This document shows positions 43,153 through 52,200 of a stretch of DNA of 64,000 nt, one piece after another. The stretch is from NCBI GenBank assembly GCA_020631815.1, contig JACKGW010000004.1, positions 193,950 through 257,949 of the forward strand. The letters are read 5' to 3'. The stretch's first letter is position 1; every line of letters starts with the position of its first letter. The stretch comes from Planctomycetota bacterium (GTDB lineage: Bacteria > Planctomycetota > PLA2 > JAEUHO01). The position numbers were made by a program, and so were the translations under genes. The notes beneath the pieces are model-generated. The model was not told the origin of the DNA. It saw nothing but the letters and a program-made list of their open reading frames with translations, and did no database searches.

Positions 43153-44178
43153 CTACAAATCGTGAGCGGAGGCGATGAGCTGGGATGCGAAGACCACGGT
43201 CTGCGCCCCGACGCTTGGCGCCTCGACGGTGAGGCGCATCCAGACCTTCCTGGATCCACTGCCGCCCACGATCTTCGTCTCGAAGCCGTGGGGCCACCAG
43301 TCGTTGTCACGCGTCATCCAGGCGCGCCGGTCGTAGGACTCTCGCGTGATGTCGCTGGGGCACAGCTGCAGGTTCACGTAGACCAGGCTGCCCACGTTGC
43401 TGACGTTCATGTCCTCGAGGATGGTGAACGTCGTCTCGGCCGACGCGGAGATGGCCCCGAACGTGTCCATCGCGAAGAAGCTGTCGTTGACGTTCCCGCT
43501 GGGATCCCAGGCGTACTGGTAGTGGAAGCGGTTGACGAGCTCCTTGACCGCGTGCTCGCGCTGGTCGGCTGTAGGCAGCCCGATGATCTGCATGTAGTTG
43601 GGATAGGTCTCGCTGCGCCACACGATGAGATCGCGTGCGGGCGTGACCGGCAGCTTCTGGCTCACGATCGTCGGCGTGTCGGCTGGGTACACGTAGATGA
43701 AGCGGTAGGTGTCGATGTAGCGCACGGTGCCGGCGACGGGATCGACGACGACCTCCGCCGGGTCCGACTCGCGCACGAAGAACAGGCTGTTGCCCGTCAG
43801 TCGCTGGTCGACCTCGTCCGGCACGAGGTCGCCCAGCGGGTCGATCAGCGGCAAGCGCGCGTCAGGCGCGGCCGGAATGCGGCGGATTTCGAGGGCGGAG
43901 AGGTAGTCGGCACCGATCGCATCGCGGCCGAACAGACGTCGGCTGGCGCTCACCAGCTCGCGCAGCTTGTAGGCCAGTCGCTGCCCCTTGTCCGTGGCGT
44001 GCTGCACGGCCGCGATGTGCCGGTCCGCCTGGGAGGTCGTGGTGAACGTGCGTTCAACCAGCCACGCAAGCATGGAGGTCATCGACAGGACGAGCACGAT
44101 CTCGAGGAACGTGAAGCCTGCCTCTGCGGTGCGACGTCGTACACGGCGCGAGCGATCCGTCGGGCTAGCGGTTGACAT
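43153..44178 (-). CDS. PilW-like prepilin
   Basis: The 341-residue protein has a prepilin leader and cleavage site AEAG/FTFLE (Gly21, with Glu5 of the mature chain) followed by a hydrophobic helix of about 20 residues. The C-terminal part is beta-rich and typical of minor pilins or type II secretion pseudopilins. The start ATG lies inside the previous gene (14-base overlap). It is the last gene of the operon. Confidence 0.85.
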   Translation of the reverse strand: MSTASPTDRSRRVRRRTAEAGFTFLEIVLVLSMTSMLAWLVERTFTTTSQADRHIAAVQHATDKGQRLAYKLRELVSASRRLFGRDAIGADYLSALEIRRIPAAPDARLPLIDPLGDLVPDEVDQRLTGNSLFFVRESDPAEVVVDPVAGTVRYIDTYRFIYVYPADTPTIVSQKLPVTPARDLIVWRSETYPNYMQIIGLPTADQREHAVKELVNRFHYQYAWDPSGNVNDSFFAMDTFGAISASAETTFTILEDMNVSNVGSLVYVNLQLCPSDITRESYDRRAWMTRDNDWWPHGFETKIVGGSGSRKVWMRLTVEAPSVGAQTVVFASQLIASAHDL

Positions 44179-47100
44179 AGATCTTCTCCATGTGCTGCGC
44201 GTAGTGGAGCGGCTCACTGCGGCGGTAGGCTTCGACGCGGATGAGGTACGAGCCCTTGGGCAGCTTCGAGTCGGGCGTAACCCAGATGTAGGTCTCGTCA
44301 CCCAAGGGATTGAGATCCGACAGCGTCTTCGACGAGTCGGGGGCGTCCGCAGCGTCGTCCCAGGGCAGGATGCCCAGCTGGATGGGGCTGTCGTCCAGCA
44401 TGTTGATCCACGACGCGCCGCCGTCCTTGCTGTAGCAGGGCACGTAGACGAGATCCGATTCCGCCTCGGCGAACGAGTCCGCGTAGCTCTGCGTGTACTT
44501 GAGCCCGTCCCAGCGCTTCCACTCGACGGACCAGATGAGCGGGATGACGCTCGGCAGCTCCAGCTCGGTGAGCAGGGTGGGTGTCCGGATCTGGATCCGC
44601 GGCAGCTGCTTGATCCGGTTGGGCGCACTCACGCCGCCGGCGAAGTAGCTGTGAATCAGGGACAGCATGCTGTAGCGGGCGATGAAGGCCGAGCCGCTCT
44701 CCAACGTGCGGTCGATGCCATTCACCACGACGTAGCCACCGCGTGGGCTCGCACCCGGCTCGCGAAGGCGAACCAGCGCACTCCCCATGCTGCCGATTTG
44801 GTGGTCGTAGAAGCGACGCACGACCGCTGCCGAGAACCGCGGGTACTCCGTGGTGTAGGAGAACTCGGGGCCGGTCCCGCCGCTGTAGTTGGCGTTCAGG
44901 GCGAACGGGCGGCTGATGAGCGCTGTGCTGGGCAGCGGGAAGTTGTAGTTGTCGGCCAGCTGCGGACCATCGTCCACCAAGTTGCCGCTCTGACCGTCGG
45001 CGTACTGGTGGTGGAAGGTCGACGAGCTCGTACCGATGTTGAAAAGCGACGTGCAGCCCTCGTCCGCCAGGCGCGCAAACACGTTGGAGAAGCGCGTGCC
45101 ACGAGGCAGCTGCGAGGTGGTCACGTCACCGCGCCTCATGAGCCGGAAGGCGTCCGCCGCCGGAGTTGCCGAGGCCTTCAGGTTGCCCCAGGGCGCCCAC
45201 TCCGACGCGTACGCCACGTCGGGATAGAGCTCACCAATCCACGGCTTGCTCCACCAGTAGCCGGTACCGGCCCGGAAGCTGCTGTCACCGCCCAGCGTGC
45301 TGCGGACGTACTTCAGGCTGCCCCGCAAGCTGCTGGTTCCGTTGTCGGGGATGATCGTGTTCTCGTAGACGCTGCCCGTCAGCCCGAACGGCGTACCGTC
45401 CATCGGGATGCTGTCGTTGAAGCCGTTGGCCGCGTCGTAGCCGACGTCGCCGCCGACTGACAGGTAGTAGTACGAGAAGCCCGTCAGCGTCGTGTAGATG
45501 GCCTCGGTCCGCACGACGGCGTACCGCAGCCACGAGAGCAGACGCGGCACGTCGAGCGAGCTGCCGCGATTGCCTTGCCACGCGTGGCGGAGGCGGGCGC
45601 CGTCGAGGCCCGGCCAGTCACTCCAGACGTTTCCGCTGTCCACGAGGTCGTCGAAGAACCAGTTGTAGCCGTTGGGGCTGGTCGCTCCGTAACGGTCGCA
45701 GTCGGCGTAGGGCATGTGACGCGGGTCGCCCTGGAACTGGTAGCGCTCGCTGAACGGGATGTCGTCGACCGAGTCCGTGTACCAGGCGAACGTCGCACTC
45801 TTGTTGGCTGGCTGGTTGCGCGTGGGCCACAGCGTGCCCGTGCTCGCATCGTGGCCCCAGCGGGTCTCGAGGCGCACGACGCGGTCAACGGCGTCGCCGT
45901 CGCTACCGCCGGGCGTGGAGGCAAAGCCCGTGCGCAGGGAGCTCGGTGACATCGAAATGCGCCAACGCGCCGTGTTCTTGGGCACGTAGGTCGTGTCGTA
46001 GAGGTCGCGTGCGAACCGATCGCCCCCAGACGCGGTGCTCGCGGGCATCGGGCAGGGGATGTAGTCCATCTCGTACAGACGTCGGTCGGCGGGTAGGCCG
46101 CGCCCTGTGGTGCTGTCGTGCCCTGTCTCCAGCGGCGTGCCGTAGAGCCAGAGCAGGGTCTGCGTACCGTCGTAGCGGATGTCGAACCACATCTCGCCTC
46201 GGTGGTACCCGCCGTCGTGAACGCCGTTGCCGTTGCCGTCCACGAGCGGCTCGGCGGCGTCCCACGTGCCGTCACCGTCCACGTCGAGGAAGGGCTCGCC
46301 GTACTGGCTGACGTACGTGCTCACCTGCGAGGCGTTGCTGGCGTCGTAGGTGACGGGGTCCCAAGGCTGCCAGGCCGGCGCGGGCGAAACCGTCGGGAGA
46401 TCACGCACGCCGTTGCCATTGACATCCCAGTAGGGCTCTTCGGCGTCCCAGCGGCCGTTGCCGTTGGTGTCCGTGTACGTCTCTTCGGGCGCGTTCGTGT
46501 CGAACTGGCCGTCGCCGTCGTAGTCGGCGGCCAGTGGCTCGCTGACGGCCGTGTACACGCCGTCGCCGTCGAGGTCCGTGAACGGCTCCGAGGGATCCCT
46601 GCTGCCGTTGCCATCCAGGTCCAAGTAGACCTCGGCCACCTGCCTCCGCAGATCGGCATTCGTATCGGTGAAGACGTCTGGGTAGCGCGCGGCTCGCGTC
46701 CAGTCGACATAGGGGTCTTGCGCGCTGTCGCCGTCTGCGTCGATGCCTCCACTCAGGCGCTCGACCACGAGAGACGGGCTTGACGCGGCGTTGACCGACT
46801 GGTCGAAGCGTCCCCCCGGGATGGAGAGCATGATCGGCATGCTCGTGCTCCATTCCGTGTCGTTGTTCCAGTCCTCGAAGGGCTCGCCCAGGTCGTAGGC
46901 TCCGTTGTTGTTGGAGTCCGTGAACGGCTCCTGCTGGGTCGTCAGCTTCTCCAGACCGGACACGCCCTGCCAGAGGGTCTTGTAGGCGTAGACGCGCCAG
47001 GCGATCTCTTGCGAGCTGGCCGGGCTGCCGGCGACGCGGATGGAGCGAAGCTTCTCGGGATGCGCCACGGCGCGCCAGCCCGCCTTCACGTCCGGGATCT

Positions 47101-48301
47101 TGGCCGCATCGCTGTAGTTGCGGACTGCGGGCATGGGGAGCAGCTCACCGTGCAGGTTGAGCAGGATGGCATTGTGGTACCGGTTGGGCTGCGCGATCAT
47201 GCGATCAAGCAGCATGCGCCACGTGGGGATCTCGGGGTCTTCCTGACCCGCGGCCACGCGTGCGTCGAAGCGGGCTACCTCATCGGGGCTGCGCATGCAG
47301 TGGTTGTGCATGTCGGCCATGGCGAAGGGCACCGGGTTGCCGGCGTCCCAGGTGAGATCGCCGTCCAGGTCGCTCCACACCTCGCCGGGGTCCCGTCGCC
47401 CGTTGCCGTTGGCATCGGTGTAGGGCTCCATCGGCTCCATGTCGTTCTGGAACGACGGGGCGAGCTCGCCATCGAGGTTGACGCGGGCCGCGAAGCGCTG
47501 GGCGACGTAGTAGCGCTGTGCGCTGCTGCCGTCCGGCATCCGCCCGGGGTAGACGTAGGCCCACGGCGTGGGATCCGTGCTGATGCGGGACTCGTTGGTG
47601 TAGGGCGCGTACTCGTCGTCGCGGCCGTAGCCGGACTTGGTGATCCAGTGGGTACGGAAGCGCAAGCCGGGGTTGCGACCTTCGAGATCCGTCAGCGTCG
47701 CCTCGACGAACGGCTGCATGGCGTCCATGAACACCCACCAGCCGGGCACGTTGTCGAGCGCCAGGAGGTACACGTCGTAGACCTGGGTGCTGGGGAACGA
47801 GTCGCCGATCGTGCGGATCACGCCGGAGACTTCCGCCATCTTCTCACCCGGGTCTACATCACCGAATCGGCGTCGGAAGACCCGCACGGTGCAGATGCGC
47901 AGGTCGCGCGTGTTGACCGTGGGGAAGCGGCGCACGGAGATCTGGCGCTGCCACGACCAGACGCCCTGGTTGTTCGTGTTGCCCGATGCAGCGTGCTCCG
48001 GGTGGAGGAACGAGCCGGGATCATTGGGGTCCGGCTGGATGGTCAGGTTGGGGCGCCACGAGACGCCGTCGTCGAACCCGTCCAGGTCCGCCGCCACCTC
48101 ACCCTCGCCACCTTCCACGTACGCACGTAGCTCGGCCAGGATCGAGAGGGCCTTCTGGCGGGCGAAGATGCGGTCCTGGGACCAGTCCGCCCGCTGCGTT
48201 CCGCGCGTGACATGCGCAGCAGCGGCCATGGCTGCCAACGCGACGAGGGCAGCTGCGATCAGCAGCTCGATGAAGCTGAAACCGTTCGGGCGACGGCGCA
48301 T
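44165..48301 (-). CDS. Giant prepilin-like protein with EF-hand-like calcium loops
   Basis: The 1378-residue protein has a PilV-type prepilin N-terminus, RRRPNG/FSFIELLIAAALV, with Gly7 and the Glu5 of the mature chain, far longer than normal pilins (130-250 residues). Between residues 290 and 700 there are about a dozen Asp/Asn/Gly-rich loops of the EF-hand or dockerin form, such as DANGNGRRD (296), DLDGNGSRD (561), DYDGDGQFD (593), DTNGNGRWD (611) and DVDGDGTWD (673). These are expected to bind calcium. The rest is beta-rich. The start ATG is preceded by GGGAGG and shares one base with the upstream stop. It may be a tip adhesin of a type IV-like pilus; the role is inferred. Confidence 0.85.
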   Translation of the reverse strand: MRRRPNGFSFIELLIAAALVALAAMAAAAHVTRGTQRADWSQDRIFARQKALSILAELRAYVEGGEGEVAADLDGFDDGVSWRPNLTIQPDPNDPGSFLHPEHAASGNTNNQGVWSWQRQISVRRFPTVNTRDLRICTVRVFRRRFGDVDPGEKMAEVSGVIRTIGDSFPSTQVYDVYLLALDNVPGWWVFMDAMQPFVEATLTDLEGRNPGLRFRTHWITKSGYGRDDEYAPYTNESRISTDPTPWAYVYPGRMPDGSSAQRYYVAQRFAARVNLDGELAPSFQNDMEPMEPYTDANGNGRRDPGEVWSDLDGDLTWDAGNPVPFAMADMHNHCMRSPDEVARFDARVAAGQEDPEIPTWRMLLDRMIAQPNRYHNAILLNLHGELLPMPAVRNYSDAAKIPDVKAGWRAVAHPEKLRSIRVAGSPASSQEIAWRVYAYKTLWQGVSGLEKLTTQQEPFTDSNNNGAYDLGEPFEDWNNDTEWSTSMPIMLSIPGGRFDQSVNAASSPSLVVERLSGGIDADGDSAQDPYVDWTRAARYPDVFTDTNADLRRQVAEVYLDLDGNGSRDPSEPFTDLDGDGVYTAVSEPLAADYDGDGQFDTNAPEETYTDTNGNGRWDAEEPYWDVNGNGVRDLPTVSPAPAWQPWDPVTYDASNASQVSTYVSQYGEPFLDVDGDGTWDAAEPLVDGNGNGVHDGGYHRGEMWFDIRYDGTQTLLWLYGTPLETGHDSTTGRGLPADRRLYEMDYIPCPMPASTASGGDRFARDLYDTTYVPKNTARWRISMSPSSLRTGFASTPGGSDGDAVDRVVRLETRWGHDASTGTLWPTRNQPANKSATFAWYTDSVDDIPFSERYQFQGDPRHMPYADCDRYGATSPNGYNWFFDDLVDSGNVWSDWPGLDGARLRHAWQGNRGSSLDVPRLLSWLRYAVVRTEAIYTTLTGFSYYYLSVGGDVGYDAANGFNDSIPMDGTPFGLTGSVYENTIIPDNGTSSLRGSLKYVRSTLGGDSSFRAGTGYWWSKPWIGELYPDVAYASEWAPWGNLKASATPAADAFRLMRRGDVTTSQLPRGTRFSNVFARLADEGCTSLFNIGTSSSTFHHQYADGQSGNLVDDGPQLADNYNFPLPSTALISRPFALNANYSGGTGPEFSYTTEYPRFSAAVVRRFYDHQIGSMGSALVRLREPGASPRGGYVVVNGIDRTLESGSAFIARYSMLSLIHSYFAGGVSAPNRIKQLPRIQIRTPTLLTELELPSVIPLIWSVEWKRWDGLKYTQSYADSFAEAESDLVYVPCYSKDGGASWINMLDDSPIQLGILPWDDAADAPDSSKTLSDLNPLGDETYIWVTPDSKLPKGSYLIRVEAYRRSEPLHYAQHMEKIYVNR

Positions 48302-49593
48302 CAAGCACCTCCCGGCGAGGGACGGGGGTTGTCTCCCCCGTCGACACGATGGATGGCCTGGGTAAAGCGGTACTGCCCCAGGTTCTGGAGCAGGCGCCGG
48401 ACGACGTCGTCGTCCTGTTGCAGCTCGACGTGGTCACCGCCAAGCCCGCGGAGGTCGGCTCGTCCCCCGACGATCACGGTCCCCGTCAGCAGGGCAGGGG
48501 CGCGGACCGTGAGGTCGCCGCCGACCCAGAGGACGCCACCGAAGAAGCTGTTGCTTCCGGTGGCGATCGTGCAATTGCCCGTCACGACCACGATGGCCGT
48601 CCCCCGCAGGGGACGCGCGTCGTCGAACGTTGCGTCCCCTTCGATGACCACGAGCGAAAGGGGCGGCAGGGGGTTCGGCAGGTCGGACGCGTCTTCCGTG
48701 GCGTAGGCCGCCGCGGCGCGCACGCCCGAGAGGTCCGTGCCGAACACGCTCTCCAGCGAAACGCTCAACCCCGGGCTCGAGGTCTGCCCCGGGCTTCCGG
48801 ATACCTGCGATCCGCTGAGCAGCGTTGCCGTGCCTGTGCTCGAGGGGTAGGCGATGCCGGCGCCCGGATCGCCGTGAATGCTCACGCGCGCGCCGACGGT
48901 CACACGATCCCCACGCGCAGCGCAGAGCGATGCCGACGCGGGCATGCGGATGGCCATGCGCCGAATCTCGGTTGCCACCAGGGCACGCGCGATGCGGGTG
49001 TTCTTCCCCGTCCCAAGCGGTGCATTCTCGAGCTTTCGGTAGATCGCACCGTCGCTCTCGATGCGCCAGACGATGCCCGTGCCCGCTACCGAGCGTTCCG
49101 CACTGACATCGCGGACACCGCTGGCCTCATCCCTCCGGCCGTTGCCGTTGTCGTCGACGAAGGCCTCGCCCACGTCGTAGCGCCCGTCGCCGTCGTCGTC
49201 CGTGAACGACTCGGCCGCTCGTCCGATGCGAACCTCGTAGCGGGCCCACAGCCGCGGGGCCACTTCGTAGCTGCGCACCAAGCCCAGGTCCGTATCGTCG
49301 GTCTCGTTGATGGGCGGGTCAGCCGAGAGGTCACGACGAGGCGCGAAGTCCGTCACCGGCTGGTCGGTCTGACGGCGAAACCAGGCCAGGGCATCCACGA
49401 TGCCCGCCTCGGCCACGTCACGGGCGTGGGCCGGGGCCGCGGCCTCGTATGTGGAGAGGTCTTCGAGAGCCTTCTGGCGGTCCAGCGAGGCGACGATGAT
49501 GCCGCCTAGCGTGACCAGCACGAGGCTGACCCAGACCAGGGCCAGACCTCGCTCGGAGCGGGAGCGAGAAGGGAGGGGAGCGAGCGTCGTCAT
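48301..49593 (-). CDS. PilX-like pilus assembly protein with calcium loops (paralogue b)
   Basis: The 430-residue protein has a membrane anchor directly after SERG (GLALVWVSLVLVTLGGIIVA), as in PilX N-terminal-domain proteins. A Glu at position 5 is absent, so it is not a standard prepilin. Residues 140-170 carry two EF-hand-like loops (DDDGDGRYD and DDNGNGRRD). The C-terminal part has a repetitive beta region (GGDLTVRAPALLTGTVIVGG) similar to polymer-forming bactofilin-like strands. It is clearly homologous to its neighbour at 49738-51369. A longer start is possible but only adds low-complexity residues. Confidence 0.75.
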   Translation of the reverse strand: MTTLAPLPSRSRSERGLALVWVSLVLVTLGGIIVASLDRQKALEDLSTYEAAAPAHARDVAEAGIVDALAWFRRQTDQPVTDFAPRRDLSADPPINETDDTDLGLVRSYEVAPRLWARYEVRIGRAAESFTDDDGDGRYDVGEAFVDDNGNGRRDEASGVRDVSAERSVAGTGIVWRIESDGAIYRKLENAPLGTGKNTRIARALVATEIRRMAIRMPASASLCAARGDRVTVGARVSIHGDPGAGIAYPSSTGTATLLSGSQVSGSPGQTSSPGLSVSLESVFGTDLSGVRAAAAYATEDASDLPNPLPPLSLVVIEGDATFDDARPLRGTAIVVVTGNCTIATGSNSFFGGVLWVGGDLTVRAPALLTGTVIVGGRADLRGLGGDHVELQQDDDVVRRLLQNLGQYRFTQAIHRVDGGDNPRPSPGGA

Positions 49594-49737
49594 GAGCCGT
49601 GCGCGTCCTGCTGCCCCCCCGGTGGCGGACCCGCGGCGCGGGCCCCCAGGACCATCGACGCTTTCACGGACCAAACTTGAGCGCTTCCGCGCCCACCGGC
49701 GCCCGGGTCACGAGGTCCGTCTCGGCGGGCGATCAGG

Positions 49738-51369
49738 TCACTTGTTCTTGCCGTTGCCGTTCGTGAACCCGTCAAAGTAGGTGTCGCGCACGTAGCGTCC
49801 GCCACGGACGACGTTGTTTCCAGGGCCGCCGCGGTTGTCCGTGCTCGACGTGCTCGTACCGTCGTAGGCTTGGCCCTCCGGCACGATCACTTCCTCGACC
49901 CGGGTCGTGTCCGCCCAGCCGTTCCAGTCGCGCGAGACCTGACCGACCGCATCGAGATACGTGAGGCCCACTGCCGTGTAGCCGCCATCGGACAGCAAGA
50001 CCATGCCGTTCAGGGACAGCGGGTCCATGCCGGGGCGGTAGACCGTCTTGCTCTCGCGGTAGCGGCTCATCTTGGAGATGAGGTCGTTGACGAGGTCGAT
50101 GTCGAACTCGATCTCGGCGTAGTCACCTCCGGTGCCGAGCAACGTCGCGTCGCCCGTGACGATCACGGAGCCGCGGACGTAGGCAGGCGCCTTCATCTCG
50201 AGATGGCCATCCACGAACAGCAGCCCCGAGAAGAACGAGTTGTTGCCGCTCTCCAAGGTGCAGTTGCCGCGCACCACGACCACGCCCGTGCCGCGCAGCG
50301 GGTGGTTGTCGTCGAACACGACGTCCCCGTCGATCGTCACGAGCACGCCGTTTCCGATGTTCTGCGGCAGGCTCGAGATGTCGCGCACGGCCAGGTCGGC
50401 CATGGAGCGGAGGCTGTCGAACGGCACGCCGAACACGTCTTCGAGGGTGCCGTAGTAGCTGGGAATCGGAGCCAGGCCGCCGATCACGTCCGCGGGGCGG
50501 ATGATCAACGGGTGGCCCGTCAGGTCGGCGTACGCAATGGCCGTTGCACCCGGAGCGCGCAGTCGCCCGCGGTTCTGGATATGCGTACGGTTGCCCTGGT
50601 CGACCACGAGGGCTCCTTCCGCGGGAAGGCGGATGCCCAGCCGTCGCACCTCCTGGCAGAGCGTGAGCTGGGCCATGCGCCGGTTGGGCGACTGGTCCAT
50701 GGCCAGGTCCTTGCGCGGCCAGTAGTAGACCTCCGCCTCGCACTGCAGCTCCCAGACGCTGCCGGCGAGGATCGAGCCGCGCGAGACCGACGTGTCTCGG
50801 CAGCCGCTGGCGGCATCCCAGCTTCCGTTGCCGTTGACGTCCGTGAAGGTCTCGCCCGTGTTCCAGCGTCCATCGGCGTCGTCGTCCACGAAGGGCTCGG
50901 CAGGAGACTCGGGTCGGCAGATGTACCGGGCCCAGAGGTTCTCGGAGATCTCGAAGGAGCGCGTGAGCCCCACGTCGGGATCGTCGGTCTCGTTCACGAC
51001 GTCCTCGACGGCAGTGACGACCGGGATCTCCGAGAGGAAGCCGCCCACGGGCTCCGCCACGTAGGCGGGGCGCTCGATGCCGATGCGCAGCGGCTGGAAC
51101 GTCGTGACGGGCTGGGCGGTCTGGCGACGCAGCCACGCGTAGGCGTCGACGAGGCCGGCACGAGCCACCTCGTACACCTGGCCACGCGCCTCCCACTCGA
51201 GCTGGCTCACGTCGTCCATGGCCTTCACGCGGTCGGTGCCGGCGAGGATGATGCCGGCGACGAGCATGACCGTGAGGCTGGCCCAGATGAGCACGACACC
51301 CCGTTCCGAACGGCGTACGGGGCGGCGGAGATCGCCGGCGGAGCCGACGTCAGTAGGCAGTGCGGTCAC
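49738..51369 (-). CDS. PilX-like pilus assembly protein with calcium loops (paralogue a)
   Basis: The 543-residue protein shares its layout with the next gene: an anchor after SERG (GVVLIWASLTVMLVAGIILA), the loops DDDADGRWN and DVNGNGSWD, and the beta region GHLEMKAPAYVRGSVIVTGD. The shared stretch NETDD-PDVGL marks the tandem duplication. An extra 85-residue C-terminal tail is Gly/Asn-rich (TDNRGGPGNNVVRGG). I chose the GTG at 51369 because of AGGGGGG just upstream; an ATG at 51399 is in frame. It heads the pilin operon. Confidence 0.75.
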   Translation of the reverse strand: MTALPTDVGSAGDLRRPVRRSERGVVLIWASLTVMLVAGIILAGTDRVKAMDDVSQLEWEARGQVYEVARAGLVDAYAWLRRQTAQPVTTFQPLRIGIERPAYVAEPVGGFLSEIPVVTAVEDVVNETDDPDVGLTRSFEISENLWARYICRPESPAEPFVDDDADGRWNTGETFTDVNGNGSWDAASGCRDTSVSRGSILAGSVWELQCEAEVYYWPRKDLAMDQSPNRRMAQLTLCQEVRRLGIRLPAEGALVVDQGNRTHIQNRGRLRAPGATAIAYADLTGHPLIIRPADVIGGLAPIPSYYGTLEDVFGVPFDSLRSMADLAVRDISSLPQNIGNGVLVTIDGDVVFDDNHPLRGTGVVVVRGNCTLESGNNSFFSGLLFVDGHLEMKAPAYVRGSVIVTGDATLLGTGGDYAEIEFDIDLVNDLISKMSRYRESKTVYRPGMDPLSLNGMVLLSDGGYTAVGLTYLDAVGQVSRDWNGWADTTRVEEVIVPEGQAYDGTSTSSTDNRGGPGNNVVRGGRYVRDTYFDGFTNGNGKNK

Positions 51370-51495
51370 GGGTCCCCCCCTGGGGAGCACCCACCACATC
51401 CGCCGGGGTCCCATCGGCCAGGGGACCTGACGGACTGAAGCGGAATTCGGGGAGACTCCTGGGGCGGCCCCTCGGCCCCCCGGAGATCCTCGCCC

Positions 51496-52191
51496 ATGCG
51501 GACGCACACCGAACGGCACCGCTCCGAGCGCATCGGCTGGCTGCGGGCCGCCGTGCTGGGCGCCAACGACGGCATCGTGTCGACCGCCAGCCTCGTGCTG
51601 GGCGTGGCCGCGGCGGAGAGCGGCCGCAGCGGCGTGATCGTGGCGGGCGTCGCCGGCCTCGTCGCCGGCGCGATGTCGATGGCCGCGGGCGAGTACGTGT
51701 CGGTCAGCAGCCAAGCGGACACGGAGAACGCCGACCTCGCCAAGGAGCGTCACGAGCTGGCCACCGACCCCGACGGCGAGCACCGCGAGCTCTCGGGCAT
51801 CTACCAACAGCGGGGCCTGGACCGCGACCTCGCCGACCAGGTCGCGACCCAGCTGATGGAGCACGATGCGCTCGGGGCGCATGCCCGCGACGAGCTCGGG
51901 CTCACTGAGATCCACGCGGCGCGGCCGCTGCAGGCTGCGCTTGCGTCCGCCGCCTCGTTCGCCGTGGGCGCCGCCTTGCCCTTGGGCTTGGTGGTCTTCG
52001 GCCCGGAGCGGGGACTCGTGCCGCTTGTTGCCGGTGGCTCGCTGGCGTTCTTGGCGTTGCTCGGCGGCATGGCGGCGCGTGCGGGCGGCGCTTCCATCGC
52101 GCGCGGTGCGTTCCGCGTGACGTTCTGGAGTGCGCTGGCCATGGCCGCCACGATGGGCGTCGGCCACCTGTTTGGCGTCGCGACGGCCTGA
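51496..52191 (+). CDS. VIT1/CCC1-family iron/manganese transporter
   Basis: The 231-residue protein has five predicted membrane segments and family motifs RAAVLGANDGIVSTASLVLG and AGAMSMAAGEYVSVSSQ near the N-terminus. The metal-binding helical stretch (LTEIHAARPLQA) follows in the middle. Plant and yeast homologues move Fe2+ or Mn2+ out of the cytoplasm. The gene is divergent from the pilin operon and ends nine bases from the convergent hydroxylase operon. Confidence 0.92.
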   Translation: MRTHTERHRSERIGWLRAAVLGANDGIVSTASLVLGVAAAESGRSGVIVAGVAGLVAGAMSMAAGEYVSVSSQADTENADLAKERHELATDPDGEHRELSGIYQQRGLDRDLADQVATQLMEHDALGAHARDELGLTEIHAARPLQAALASAASFAVGAALPLGLVVFGPERGLVPLVAGGSLAFLALLGGMAARAGGASIARGAFRVTFWSALAMAATMGVGHLFGVATA

Positions 52192-52200
52192 GCGCGAGCG

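Noticed and set aside
43179..51369. Regularly spaced GCCGTTGCCGTT/GTCGTCGTCC runs that might be taken for direct repeats
   Set aside because: They are the codons of the Asp/Asn/Gly calcium-loop repeats in the pilin-like proteins, not a CRISPR or satellite.
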